64,000 nucleotides of DNA from DAIPKP01 sp964545875 (GCA_964545875.1 CAZJHH010000002.1:331994-395993), one strand, 5' to 3'. Shown: positions 1 to 9,024, counted from the first letter of the stretch. Numbers and translations are program-made. Notes: generated by a model not told the origin, from the letters alone.

Positions 1-2580
1 CTCCCGGGTTTCCACTTCTCCATCCAGCCGGGCCAGAAGAAGCCCCCGAAGCAGGGATCCGATAAAACGTCCCCGAGTTATGCCGAGATCCATGATATCC
101 TTTCCTCCCAGCATGGGGCAGGTTTTATGAAGCCTCGTAAGGTACAGGAGAAGACGCCGGCGCACTCTCCATCGAATCGTAGCGGAAGCCCAGAAGAGAG
201 AAGCTAAAAGCTCTTCTTCCGAGAGAAGCTCGTAAATGAAAGAGTGCCTGAAAAAACCGCTTCCTCCGAGATCATGTTCCATTCTTCCGATGTCTGCGAT
301 CATTTTCCGCAGCAACCGGGATTCTCGGTCATTGAGGCTCAGCCTGCGGCAGACCGAGAGACAGGTCTCGGAAGGAGAATCATATAAAAAGGCCGCAAAA
401 AAGGCAAGCCAGAGATCGCTGCCGAAATCAGGCAGATCCTTACCTGCCCACCGCAGAATGGCAGAAAGACGGCGCATGGTTTTACGAGACGTTTCGCCAA
501 AACGGATTCCGGAAAAAAGAATCCTCCATACCCCTAAATCCCAAAGACGTTCCACCGGACGAAAAGGGTTCTTTTCCCGGAAAACGAGTTCGATCTCACT
601 CCGAAGCCTTACCCCGGAAAGCATAGTGAGAAGCCCTCCGTGGACGGAGTTGCGAAGAAGTCTAAGAGTGTTCTCTTCCAGATGGAAGCGGAGTCTTTGT
701 TCCAGCCGGACTCCCCGAAGGATACGGGTAGGGTCTTCCACAAAACTCAAATTGTGAAGAACCCGCAAAGCCCGCCTCTGGATATCCCTACGCCCTGCGA
801 AATAATCTACCAGACATCCCCATCCCTTCTGGTTTATGCGTATGGCCATGGCATTTACCGCGTAGTCCCGGCGATAGAGGTCGTGTTTCAGGGAATCCGT
901 ACTTACCGAAGGCTGGGCAACGGGGTATTCGTAGAATTCCCGTCGAGCGGCGGCTACATCTACCTTACGGTTTCCCGGAAAGGTGATGGTCCCCGTGGAA
1001 AAACGGCTGTGCACCGCCACCCTGCATCCGTCGGAGCGCCAGGATTCAAGAAAGGCCACCGCATCTCCTTCGATCACTACGTCCACATCCTCGGAAGGCA
1101 TATCGAGAAGCAGATCCCTCACGAATCCCCCCACTACGTAGGCTGTACTTCCCTGGGCGTCCGCCCGGGCTCCGAGACGCTTCAGCAAGGCAGTCATCCA
1201 AGGAGAAAGTCGGTCCAGAAGTAAAAGAGAGAGATCCTCTTCCCAAGGGCGGGAACTTTCGAGGGTACGCTCCTCTTCGGGGAGCGATGCGGGATAGAGA
1301 GCCCGGAGTACGTCCGTGCGAGTAATGATTCCCCGGAGAATTTCCTTTTCCACCACCGGCAGCCTTCCGATATTGTGAAATACCATGAGGCGATGAGCTT
1401 CCTCCACCGAAGCCGAAGGAGATACCGTCAAGGGATTTTCGGTCATAAAATCTTCTACGGGGACGCTCCCCAAGCCATGGAGTTTTGCTTTGTCCAGATC
1501 TTTCCTGGTAATGATACCCGAGAGTACATCCTTTGACACCAGGGGAATGGCGGAATGACCGTACCGGAGCATAACCCGGTAGGCTTCGTCTACCGCGGCC
1601 CGGGTAGAGAGAACCATCACCGGGCTGCTCATGACATCCTCCACGAGGAGTCTCGGAAGAATTCGAGAGAGAAGGCGATTTTCCAAATCCGCGCAAATCT
1701 CCTGGAGGGAGCCATCAAGCACCGTGGCCGCTGCGGCTTGAGGATGTCCCCCTCCTCCCCAGGGAGCGAGAAAATCCCCCATGTGCAATATTTTTTCCCG
1801 GCTCCTTCCCACGATATACACTCTTCTATCCATACGAACTGCGGCAATTGCCACATCCGCATCAAAGTAATCCTTGAGGCGATGCACGAAAAGGGAAAGC
1901 CCCTCTACGTAGGACGGACTTTCCCCACGGGCAAAGACGATCCGGGCACCCCGGAGGAAAAATTCCCGGGCACTCTCCATGAGGTGATCCAGCAAAATCT
2001 GTTCGGGCCCCTGGAGAACGAATTCCACGTGGGTGGCCACCATGGTGAGATCCGCCCCGTAGTGTTCTCGTAAAATCTTCACCGCGTCGAAGTCCCGAGG
2101 GGTGGTCCCCCCAAAGGTAAGTCCTCCGGTATCTTCATAGATCCCCATGGCAAAAAGAGTGGCCTCCTGAGGAGATATGGGGATGTTTTTCACCCGAAGA
2201 AGCTCCACGAGAAGCGTGGTTACCGCTCCCACCGAGGCAATGACTTCCTTTTCCGCAGGAAGGGGATCCTCCGAGGGGGGATGATGATCGTAGACATGCA
2301 CGGGGACATGGCGTTTTTCCACAAGAGAACGGAAAGGGCCTATACGGCTCAGAGAGCACACGTCCACACACACGAGAAGGGTTACATCGGAAAAACAGAC
2401 CTTTTTAGGAGTAAGAACCTTCCAGCGGGGGGCGTAGCGCTTTATGTATTCTCTCACGTTTCTGGTAGCAGATCCGGAAAAGGAAATTTCCGAAGGTCCG
2501 TAAAGTTTGGAGGCTGCCACCATGGCCGCAAGAGAGTCGAAATCCGCTCCGATATGACTCGTAATGAGGATCAACCGCAT
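1..2580 (-). CDS. DHH-CBS-tRNA nucleotidyltransferase (CCA-adding) fusion, C-terminus cut by window edge
   Basis: I translated this gene by hand. It opens with ATG at 2580 and runs without a stop to base 1, giving 860 residues. Residues 1-300 form a DHH/DHHA1 phosphoesterase: GADFDS near 11-16, DHH at 98-100, and the GGGGHP loop at 275-280. Residues 312-430 hold two CBS repeats. From about 455 onward it is a class II tRNA nucleotidyltransferase, with GGFVRD at 484-489 and a DVD catalytic pair at 498 and 500. The family repairs or adds the 3' CCA of tRNA. The DHH part resembles nano-RNase/RecJ-like phosphoesterases, and its target here is not known. The start overlaps the coaE stop by 10 bases, so translation is probably coupled. 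The real C-terminus lies outside the window. The same fusion is known in several bacterial phyla, so the architecture is uncommon but not new. Confidence 0.9.
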   Translation of the reverse strand, partial: MRLILITSHIGADFDSLAAMVAASKLYGPSEISFSGSATRNVREYIKRYAPRWKVLTPKKVCFSDVTLLVCVDVCSLSRIGPFRSLVEKRHVPVHVYDHHPPSEDPLPAEKEVIASVGAVTTLLVELLRVKNIPISPQEATLFAMGIYEDTGGLTFGGTTPRDFDAVKILREHYGADLTMVATHVEFVLQGPEQILLDHLMESAREFFLRGARIVFARGESPSYVEGLSLFVHRLKDYFDADVAIAAVRMDRRVYIVGRSREKILHMGDFLAPWGGGGHPQAAAATVLDGSLQEICADLENRLLSRILPRLLVEDVMSSPVMVLSTRAAVDEAYRVMLRYGHSAIPLVSKDVLSGIITRKDLDKAKLHGLGSVPVEDFMTENPLTVSPSASVEEAHRLMVFHNIGRLPVVEKEILRGIITRTDVLRALYPASLPEEERTLESSRPWEEDLSLLLLDRLSPWMTALLKRLGARADAQGSTAYVVGGFVRDLLLDMPSEDVDVVIEGDAVAFLESWRSDGCRVAVHSRFSTGTITFPGNRKVDVAAARREFYEYPVAQPSVSTDSLKHDLYRRDYAVNAMAIRINQKGWGCLVDYFAGRRDIQRRALRVLHNLSFVEDPTRILRGVRLEQRLRFHLEENTLRLLRNSVHGGLLTMLSGVRLRSEIELVFREKNPFRPVERLWDLGVWRILFSGIRFGETSRKTMRRLSAILRWAGKDLPDFGSDLWLAFFAAFLYDSPSETCLSVCRRLSLNDRESRLLRKMIADIGRMEHDLGGSGFFRHSFIYELLSEEELLASLFWASATIRWRVRRRLLLYLTRLHKTCPMLGGKDIMDLGITRGRFIGSLLRGLLLARLDGEVETRE

Positions 2581-3458
2581 ACCTCCACAATTTTTTCGAG
2601 AACCTCCAGCTCCATTCTACGGGGAAAGAAAGCCCGAAGATTTCTCAGGCAATCCTCGTTATCCTTTGTTTTTCTTGCGGGAAGGAGTTTTCGAACGCAA
2701 GTGAAATGCCTTTCCAGAGACAACCACGAAAGAAGAACTTCTTCCTTTTCTTCCTTTTCGAGGCCATGCCTTGCAAGGCTGAAAAAAATTCCCAGGTTTC
2801 GAGACTCCAGAATATCCCTTATTCTCTCGGCTTCTTCAAGAGAAGAACAGGAACATTGCATCTCCACCACGGAAGACATGGACAAAAAACGTTCTCCCAG
2901 AAGCATTCCCGCCTCGTTAAAATTCTCTCTGGAAGTGCTGTTTTCCAAAAGTATCCCTGCCAGGGAAGAGCGTTTTTCCGGGGGCAACAGTTTGGATTCC
3001 ATCATTTCAAGCCATTCCGGGGTTTTTCCGCGTTCCAGGTTCCGCTTCAGGCGCTCTTCCCGGTGAGAGGTCACATATACTGTGGTGTCTGCCCACCAGG
3101 GGATCCCCCGTTCGAAAAGCAGGGGGATTTCCGCCACAAACCACCCTCGGGAGTTTCTGTAGGCTTCTTCAAGAACCTTCTCTACCATGGGGTGTATGGT
3201 TTCACAAAGATAACGGTATTCCCGAGAATCACCGAAAACTCGAGCACAGAGAAGATCTTTTCGCAATTTCCCCGCATCATCGAAAAGATCTCTACCCCAC
3301 CGCTCCTTTGCTTTGGAACGGAGAATTTCATGGGTGATCCAGAGTTTTTCCACCACCCGGTCCGCACTCGCCACCGAAGCCCCCATGGAAGCCCAGAGGG
3401 AAAGGAGAGTGGATTTACCAGCTCCGATATCCCCGGTAAGGGCCACGGCGAAAACCAT
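2571..3458 (-). CDS. coaE: Dephospho-CoA kinase with extra C-terminal domain
   Basis: Catalyses the last step of coenzyme A synthesis, ATP-dependent phosphorylation of dephospho-CoA. The N-terminus has the P-loop GDIGAGKST and the CoaE-like lid and substrate region, including ADRVVEKLW and the IPLLFERG segment. CoaE is normally about 200 residues; this one is 295. The last ~95 residues (from about SVVEMQCSCSSLEEAE) are not part of the kinase fold. Their helix pattern and the LPARKTK stretch recall CutA-type ferredoxin-like proteins, but that is only a guess. I chose ATG 3458 over an upstream in-frame start at 3482, because AGGAAGG lies about 6 bases before it. The gene overlaps the helicase gene upstream by 44 bases and the CCA fusion downstream by 10, indicating one operon. 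Confidence 0.88.
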   Translation of the reverse strand: MVFAVALTGDIGAGKSTLLSLWASMGASVASADRVVEKLWITHEILRSKAKERWGRDLFDDAGKLRKDLLCARVFGDSREYRYLCETIHPMVEKVLEEAYRNSRGWFVAEIPLLFERGIPWWADTTVYVTSHREERLKRNLERGKTPEWLEMMESKLLPPEKRSSLAGILLENSTSRENFNEAGMLLGERFLSMSSVVEMQCSCSSLEEAERIRDILESRNLGIFFSLARHGLEKEEKEEVLLSWLSLERHFTCVRKLLPARKTKDNEDCLRNLRAFFPRRMELEVLEKIVEVCG

Positions 3459-5388
3459 GTTCTTCCTTCCTTCTCCGATCATCGGTATAACGCAGCTCCT
3501 CGGGAATTTCCCAAAGGAATCGAGAAAACCCGTTGAGCTGCATAGAGCCGAAAAGAGTGCGCCCTCGAGCTCCGCAGAGATAAAGCCGCTCTTCTGCTCG
3601 GGTCATGCCCACGTAGCATAGGCGCCGCTCTTCTTCAATTCCCCCTTCTTCCTCAAGAGCTCGGGCGTTGGGGAATATGCTCTCCTCCATACCCACAAGA
3701 AAAACCACGGGAAATTCCAGCCCCTTGGCAGCGTGGAGCGTAAGAAGAGAAACCGCCTCCTCCTCTTCGTTCAGGCGCTCCAGATCTGTAAAAAGAGCGA
3801 TTTCCTGAAGAAATTCCGGAACACCCCCCCCTTCGGAAGAGCTCACCGAAAGAAGTTCCCGCACATTTTCCATTCGCTCTTCACCGCTAAGGGGTTCCTT
3901 CTTCAGGAGATATTTCTCATACCCCATCTCCTGGAGGACATACTCCAGAGCTTCGGAGAGGGAGTCTTTCCGCAGAGCAAGTTCTTGCATGTGCTCCGCA
4001 AACTCCCGGAGGCCTTTTTCCGCCTTTCCCCGGAGCCCTCCCCCTTCCCGGGCGAGGGATCCCCAAACCTTTTCGGGGGAGAGTTCTTTCATGCCAAACA
4101 AGACAGATTCTAGGGTTTCGAGACTTTTACTCCCCAAACCCCGGGAAGGAACGTTTGCCACTCTTTCGAGAGATGGAATATCCAGGGGGTTGCAGGAGAG
4201 GCGAAGGTAGGAGAGCACGTCTTTTATTTCCAGGCGCTCGTAAAAAGCTGTACCCCGCACCACCCGGTAAGGAATTCCCCGCTGTAAAAGAGCCTGTTCG
4301 ATTCCCCGGCTGAGAGCGTTGATGCGATAGAGAATGGCTACATCCTGGTATCGAAATCCCTGGGAGAGAAGTTTTTCGATCTCCTGGGCCACAAAGGAAG
4401 ACTCTTCACCTCCCGATGAGGCCAATAGCGTATAAATGGGCTCCCCTCTCTCTTGAGCGGTCCAGAGGTTCTTTTCCTTGCGCTCCAGATTATTTCGGAT
4501 GACCGCATTGGCTCCTTCGAGAATGATACCGGTGGAGCGATAGTTCTGATCCAGGGTCACCACCCTGGCCCGGGGAAAATCTTCTTCGAAATTGAGGATC
4601 ATGCGCATATCCGCCCCCCGCCATCCGTAAATGGACTGGTCCGGATCACCCACCACCATAAGGGAATTGCGATTCCCTACGAGCTTCTTGAGAAGAGAGT
4701 ACTGTATGAGATTGACGTCCTGATACTCATCCACGAGAATCCAGGAGAGCCGGCTCTGTTCATGCTCCAGAATTTCCCTCGATGTGGCGAGAAAGTAAAG
4801 CGGTAGGGTCAGAAGATCGTCGAAATCAAGGGCGGATTGGCGTTTCATTTCCCTATCGTAAGCCCGGTAAATTTCGAAGAGGCTCTCCTCTCCCTCTTCA
4901 AGGGCAAGGACTTCTTTTCCCGGAAGGGTGCTCATCTTAAGCTGGGATATGTATTCTCCCATTTCGCGCAGATCGCCCCGCTCCACCTGAAAACCTTTCT
5001 CCAGCATAATCTTTTTGAGAAGGCTTCGGACATCTCCGGGATCGAAAATGGTAGTATTCGCAGAATATCCCAGGTTCAGAAGGGCTTCCTGGTGACGCCA
5101 GAGAAAGCGGAGTCCCCAGGAGTGAAAGGTGCTTATTTGAAGTCCCCGAGAGGTTAGAGGAAGGAGCTTTTCCAGTCGAAGCTGCATCTCTCGGGCAGCT
5201 TTGTTGGTAAAGGTCACCGCCAGGATCTTCCGGGGATCCTCTCCCTTCTCCAGGAGCCAGGCTATTTTGTGGGTAAGCACCCGAGTTTTACCGCTTCCCG
5301 CTCCCGCAAGAACGAGCAGGGGCCCCTCGAGATAACATACGGCCTCTCGCTGAGGCGGATTGAGTTTCTCGAGAAGATCATGGGTCAT
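3415..5388 (-). CDS. UvrD/PcrA-type superfamily 1 DNA helicase
   Basis: A 657-residue ATP-dependent 3'-5' DNA helicase of the UvrD/Rep/PcrA group, acting in repair and replication restart. Visible SF1A motifs: Q motif LNPPQREAV near the start, P-loop AGAGSGKT at about 28-35, TFTNKAAREM (Ia), LVDEYQDVN (II), GDPDQSIYGWRGAD (III), QNYRSTG (IV), and TLHAAKGLEFPVVF (V) followed by RRLCYVGMTRA (VI). It is somewhat shorter than PcrA (~720 residues) and has a short basic C-terminus. ATG 5388 forms an ATGA overlap with the hypB stop and has GGAG upstream, so it is preferred over the in-frame start at 5421. Whether it is UvrD, PcrA or Rep cannot be decided by eye. Its place between hyp genes and coaE seems to be operon packing rather than shared function. 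Confidence 0.93.
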   Translation of the reverse strand: MTHDLLEKLNPPQREAVCYLEGPLLVLAGAGSGKTRVLTHKIAWLLEKGEDPRKILAVTFTNKAAREMQLRLEKLLPLTSRGLQISTFHSWGLRFLWRHQEALLNLGYSANTTIFDPGDVRSLLKKIMLEKGFQVERGDLREMGEYISQLKMSTLPGKEVLALEEGEESLFEIYRAYDREMKRQSALDFDDLLTLPLYFLATSREILEHEQSRLSWILVDEYQDVNLIQYSLLKKLVGNRNSLMVVGDPDQSIYGWRGADMRMILNFEEDFPRARVVTLDQNYRSTGIILEGANAVIRNNLERKEKNLWTAQERGEPIYTLLASSGGEESSFVAQEIEKLLSQGFRYQDVAILYRINALSRGIEQALLQRGIPYRVVRGTAFYERLEIKDVLSYLRLSCNPLDIPSLERVANVPSRGLGSKSLETLESVLFGMKELSPEKVWGSLAREGGGLRGKAEKGLREFAEHMQELALRKDSLSEALEYVLQEMGYEKYLLKKEPLSGEERMENVRELLSVSSSEGGGVPEFLQEIALFTDLERLNEEEEAVSLLTLHAAKGLEFPVVFLVGMEESIFPNARALEEEGGIEEERRLCYVGMTRAEERLYLCGARGRTLFGSMQLNGFSRFLWEIPEELRYTDDRRRKEEHGFRRGPYRGYRSW

Positions 5389-6053
5389 GAAGGGCTTCTC
5401 CGTTTCTTCATGTGGCACCATCCGGAAAGAAGTTCTTCCCAGGAGTTCATGCCCTCTCCCGAAGGCGCGCAGACTTCCAGGATCGCAGCCTTCGGATTAA
5501 GAGAATGCACATCTTCCAAGAAACGATTCCGGTCGAAGGGGATATACGGCAGCAGATCCGTTTTGGTGAGTATGACCACCTCGGAGAGCGTGAAAAGGTG
5601 GGGATACTTCAGTGGTTTGTCATCTCCCTCGGGAACGCTTGCGATGGCCACCTTACGATCCTCTCCAAGGTCGAATTCCGCAGGGCATACGAGATTTCCC
5701 ACATTCTCCACCACCACAAGATCCAGATCCTCCAGGGGAAGTTCTTTCAAGGCTCGTTCCACCAACTGGGCTTCAAGATGACAAAGTCCCTTGGTATTTA
5801 TCTGCACCGCAAGAATTCCGGAACGACGAATACGTTCCGCATCTCTTTCGGTGGCGATATCTCCTTCCACTACACCCGCCCGGAGACGGAGCCGGGAAAA
5901 GGTGTGCTCCAGAAGGGTGGTCTTTCCGGCTCCGGGGGATCCTATACAGTTCAGCATCACAACCCCCCGGGCCGCAAGATCCTTACGAATCCTATCCGCC
6001 ACGAGCTCATCCTTTTCCAGGATGGATCTCTTTATGTTGACAATTTTAGGCAT
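5385..6053 (-). CDS. hypB: Hydrogenase maturation GTPase HypB
   Basis: A 222-residue GTPase that helps load nickel into [NiFe] hydrogenases together with HypA. The P-loop GSPGAGKT is at residues 38-45, followed by the switch region EGDIATERD and the metal-site region around VENVGNLVCPAEFDLGE. The N-terminal CxxCGC nickel motif and the His-rich stretch found in some HypB proteins are both absent, so only the GTPase-domain metal site remains. I chose ATG 6053 because it gives the standard HypB N-terminus (MPKIVNIKR); the longer in-frame reading from 6227 overlaps most of hypA. The gene overlaps hypA by 8 bases. The likely client in this window is the Mbh [NiFe] hydrogenase at 17-25 kb. The other hyp genes (C, D, E, F) are not in the window. 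Confidence 0.95.
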   Translation of the reverse strand: MPKIVNIKRSILEKDELVADRIRKDLAARGVVMLNCIGSPGAGKTTLLEHTFSRLRLRAGVVEGDIATERDAERIRRSGILAVQINTKGLCHLEAQLVERALKELPLEDLDLVVVENVGNLVCPAEFDLGEDRKVAIASVPEGDDKPLKYPHLFTLSEVVILTKTDLLPYIPFDRNRFLEDVHSLNPKAAILEVCAPSGEGMNSWEELLSGWCHMKKRRSPS

Positions 6054-6396
6054 GATCTCGCACCTCCACCGATGCAATTTCCAATTCTTCTCCTCCTGCG
6101 AGGAGGCTTTCCGGGGAACCACAAAGAGGGCAGGAACGTTTTCCCGGCTCTCCTTCCCAGAAGTGTCCACAGGCTTCACACTGCCAGACCAGAGGAAGAA
6201 TCTCCAGTTCCAGAGAGCTTCCCTCAAAAAAAGTCCCCTCCACGCAAGAAGCGTAACAGGAAGTGAGGATTTCCGGAACCACCTGCCGAAGAGCTCCCAC
6301 TCGAAGATGTACCTTCACCGGAGAAGGCCACTTTCCCTCCACCGCAAGTTCTTCGAGAAACTCCAAAAGATGGGAAACGAGAGAGTATTCATGCAT
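6046..6396 (-). CDS. hypA: Hydrogenase nickel-incorporation protein HypA
   Basis: A 116-residue nickel chaperone, the usual length for HypA. The N-terminal MHE (His2, Glu3) forms the nickel site. Two CxxC pairs (C73/C76 and C89/C92) form the structural zinc site. It partners with HypB in nickel delivery to the hydrogenase large subunit. It lies 6 bases after the molybdopterin oxidoreductase stop and overlaps hypB, so the three are probably co-transcribed. A weak AAGGA precedes the ATG. Confidence 0.95.
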   Translation of the reverse strand: MHEYSLVSHLLEFLEELAVEGKWPSPVKVHLRVGALRQVVPEILTSCYASCVEGTFFEGSSLELEILPLVWQCEACGHFWEGEPGKRSCPLCGSPESLLAGGEELEIASVEVRDHA

Positions 6397-6402
6397 AAGA
6401 AA

Positions 6403-8298
6403 TCATTCCTTTGCCAGTTGCACAAGACTTTCCGAGAAGGGCACTCCGTAACCGGGGCTTACCAGAGGGGCCGTAAGGGTGTTGATGGAGGGACTTCCCT
6501 GAGGGACCGCACAATATCCGGAACCCATGTGAGGATCCAACCAAACCTCTGCGAAAATACCCCGGGGATTCCGGGAGTTCCAAAGACGCACTCGCTCTCC
6601 CGCAGAAACGCCTATCCGCCGGGCTTCTTCGGGGGAAAGGAAGACGGGAAGGATAGTTTCTTCCGGAAGATCCCAGTTTTGCCCGTTAATATACTGCCCC
6701 ACATGATATGTGACAAGACGAAACTCGAAGAAGCTTCGGGATTCCTCAAGACTTCGTAAAAAGGGAAGTCTCACAGGAAGCTTTGCGGAAGAAGAGGGAG
6801 CATCCCAGAAGTTCGGCTCCTTCCAAGCATAGACTGAGGCATGAATTTTTTCCATATCCCGGGAATTTCGAAGTATGAGGTCCATTTGATTCCGAAGCTC
6901 CCAAGGGCTCAGGGAAAGGTCGAGGGTTTTTCGGAGTCCCTCGAGAATATCCACATCTCCGAGACATTCTCCGGGAGAAGGTGTTATCTTTTCGGTGCGA
7001 CACAGCAGAGAATGTCCGTAGGAGCCTCGCCAATCCGGGCCTTCTTCAAAGAACAACCGTGAGGGGAGTACCAGGGAACAGCATCGAGCGGTTTCGGTAA
7101 GAATAAAATCCACGCAGACCGAGAAGGGAAGATCTCGAATAATTCGGGCCACTTCATTCCCCTGGGGAGCTTGTTTTACCGGGTTGGCACAGAAAATTCC
7201 CAAGGTATGCACCGAAGGAGAGGCTTTTTCCAGAGAACTCCAAAATTGAGCTTCAGGAAACGAACGTTTCGCCGCAGGTTCTTTCAGGAGAGAAGAGGGA
7301 AAGAGAGCCATTTCATCCTTTCCGAAAACCAACCCTCTGCCGGGAAGCTCTAGGGCTCCCAGAAGCACTGCCAGAGCTCCTATCCACCAGGCCTGCATTT
7401 CTCCATGAGAGTAGCGCTGTATGCCGTATCCCATATAGTGGGTAACCGGAGCAGACTCAAGAAGCCAGTCATAAAGAGATATTGCATCTTTCCGGGAGAT
7501 TCCGCTTCTTTCAAGGAGGTTCTTCTCATCCAGGTTTTCCAGAAATGCCTCGAATTCATAGGGATTTTCCGCCTTCTCGGTCCACATGGAAGAAGCCCGG
7601 CCTTCCCGGAGAAGATGCTTGCAGAGCCAGGCCGCAAGAAAACAATCTCCTCCGGGAGTAAGAAACCATTGCCGATCACACCAAGAAACGCTGGGAGTGT
7701 TTCGGATTTCCAGAACGCCCATGCTTCCTCCACGGCGGCGAAGTTCCCTGGCAAGAGGTACAAGGGAAGAATGGTTTTCAAGAAAGTTTCTTCCCCAGAA
7801 AAGAATGGATTTTCCATTTCTCTCCAATACGTCAAGGGGTTGTACCGGCACCTGGCCAAAACAGTTGCGGAGTCCCTGGTTTCCTGCAGAGGAACAGAGA
7901 TTTCCCATAGAGGTGGTATATCCTCCCAAGGCGGCATGAACCGAGGAAAGAAGGTTTTTCGAAAAGTAGAGAGACCCCGCACTTTGGTAGAGGGCGTTTC
8001 CCAAGGGGCCGACCCTGTGAAGTCCCTCTTCCAATGCATGGGCCCATATGTCCCAGGCTCTTCTCCAGGAAATGGCATGAAAACCCTCTTCTCCTCGAAG
8101 AAGAGGTGTGGTAATACGCCGAGGGTCGTTTCGCCGGCCAAACCAGCGGTGGCCCTTGGCACAAAACCCACCTAAACCCACATTTCCCTCCAAACGTCGA
8201 GTAATCAGAGTATCCGAAGATTTTTCATACCGGGCCTCCAGGATACATCCTCCGGGACAATCGTGAGGGCATGCCGTTACTTTCCACTCTTGCGACAT
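6403..8298 (-). CDS. Molybdopterin oxidoreductase (formate dehydrogenase/DMSO reductase superfamily)
   Basis: A 631-residue soluble protein of the DMSO-reductase superfamily. The N-terminal [4Fe-4S] ligands C10, C14, C18 and C46 (CPHDCPGGC then GFCAKG) are clear. The segment NLCSSAGN around residues 133-140 sits where the metal ligand usually is, making C135 (or S136) the candidate Mo/W ligand. The C-terminal ~130 residues look like the dinucleotide-binding domain (for example YHVGQYINGQNWD). No twin-arginine signal is seen, so it is probably cytoplasmic. At 631 residues it is shorter than typical formate dehydrogenases (700+). The substrate (formate, another small acid, or a sulfur compound) cannot be read from sequence alone. 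GGAGG lies ahead of ATG 8298. It heads the run hypA-hypB-helicase-coaE, just downstream of the hpf terminator. Confidence 0.85.
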   Translation of the reverse strand: MSQEWKVTACPHDCPGGCILEARYEKSSDTLITRRLEGNVGLGGFCAKGHRWFGRRNDPRRITTPLLRGEEGFHAISWRRAWDIWAHALEEGLHRVGPLGNALYQSAGSLYFSKNLLSSVHAALGGYTTSMGNLCSSAGNQGLRNCFGQVPVQPLDVLERNGKSILFWGRNFLENHSSLVPLARELRRRGGSMGVLEIRNTPSVSWCDRQWFLTPGGDCFLAAWLCKHLLREGRASSMWTEKAENPYEFEAFLENLDEKNLLERSGISRKDAISLYDWLLESAPVTHYMGYGIQRYSHGEMQAWWIGALAVLLGALELPGRGLVFGKDEMALFPSSLLKEPAAKRSFPEAQFWSSLEKASPSVHTLGIFCANPVKQAPQGNEVARIIRDLPFSVCVDFILTETARCCSLVLPSRLFFEEGPDWRGSYGHSLLCRTEKITPSPGECLGDVDILEGLRKTLDLSLSPWELRNQMDLILRNSRDMEKIHASVYAWKEPNFWDAPSSSAKLPVRLPFLRSLEESRSFFEFRLVTYHVGQYINGQNWDLPEETILPVFLSPEEARRIGVSAGERVRLWNSRNPRGIFAEVWLDPHMGSGYCAVPQGSPSINTLTAPLVSPGYGVPFSESLVQLAKE

Positions 8299-8311
8299 GG
8301 AAAACCTCCAA

Positions 8312-8341
8312 AATAAATTAAAAAAGGGAGCTTACGCTCCC
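8312..8341 (-). terminator. Rho-independent terminator after hpf
   Basis: A GGGAGC/GCTCCC stem with a 4-base loop (8326-8341), followed on the minus strand by a T-rich tract. It lies 60 bases past the hpf stop and only 13 bases before the molybdopterin oxidoreductase ATG. That gene therefore depends on read-through or on a promoter inside the terminator region. Confidence 0.8.
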
Positions 8342-8402
8342 TCCTTATAATTCTTTAGTATAGGAATTTCCCGATCCAAAATGAAAGAGGGTGTCACTCC
8401 GG

Positions 8403-8954
8403 CTATTTCTCCGGATGAAGAAGGCCGTAGCCTCCCTCGCGTCTCCGGTACACCACGTTGAACTCTCCGTCTTCGGCGTTCCGAAAGGCAAAGAAGGAAT
8501 GCCCCAGAAGATCCATCTGCATGGTAGCCTCTTCCACGGACATGGGGCGCACGGGGAAAGATTTAACCTTTACCACTTCCTCTTTCTCGGGGCGACCGTC
8601 ATCCGGGAGGATCACCGACTCGAGATCGAAGGAAATTTCCATGTCCTGTGCAAGGGAGCGCATGTGCGAGCGATCTTTGAGAGACTCCTTATGCTTTTTG
8701 ACCTGTCGCTCTATATTCTTGAGAGACTTCTCAAAGGCCTTCCGCATATCCGGGGCGTAATCCTCTCCCCGCATGATAACGCCGTTTACATTCGACGTAA
8801 TCTCCACTACGAACATACCCCGCTTGTGCAGAATCTCTACTTGGGTATCAAGAATCTTTTGAAAGAATTTCTCAAGTTTTCCAAGCTTTTTCTCCATGAG
8901 ATCACGAATATCGTCAGGAATTTCGACACCTTTGGCAACGTAACGGATATCCAT
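8403..8954 (-). CDS. hpf: Long-form ribosome hibernation promoting factor
   Basis: A 183-residue protein with the ribosome-binding HPF/RaiA domain (residues 1-100, beginning MDIRYVAKGVEIP) and the C-terminal dimerisation domain. The latter is recognisable as VVKVKSFPVRPMSVEEATMQ and the GHSFFAFRNAEDGEFNVVYRR region. Long HPF makes inactive 100S ribosome dimers in stationary phase. I chose ATG 8954 because GGGAGGAG lies 7 bases before it; an in-frame start at 8969 falls on the far side of that site. It appears monocistronic, with its own promoter and a terminator. Confidence 0.95.
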   Translation of the reverse strand: MDIRYVAKGVEIPDDIRDLMEKKLGKLEKFFQKILDTQVEILHKRGMFVVEITSNVNGVIMRGEDYAPDMRKAFEKSLKNIERQVKKHKESLKDRSHMRSLAQDMEISFDLESVILPDDGRPEKEEVVKVKSFPVRPMSVEEATMQMDLLGHSFFAFRNAEDGEFNVVYRRREGGYGLLHPEK

Positions 8955-8995
8955 AGCATCTCCTCCCATCCTTACTTAACTGAACTCTCCGGGCC

Positions 8996-9024
8996 ATTGT
9001 ACCACCGGAAAGAGTTTCCCACAA
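8996..9024 (-). promoter_or_regulatory. Sigma-70-type promoter for hpf
   Basis: On the minus strand, TTGTGG and TACAAT are separated by 17 bases, with TGG directly before the -10 (extended -10). It ends 41 bases before the hpf ATG. Confidence 0.55.

Noticed and set aside
1046..1696. Minus-strand frame of 216 codons
   Set aside because: Out of frame with the DHH-CBS-CCA fusion gene, which is open through the whole region.
6403..8298. Selenocysteine in the molybdopterin oxidoreductase
   Set aside because: The frame has no internal TGA; the candidate metal ligand is an ordinary Cys or Ser.
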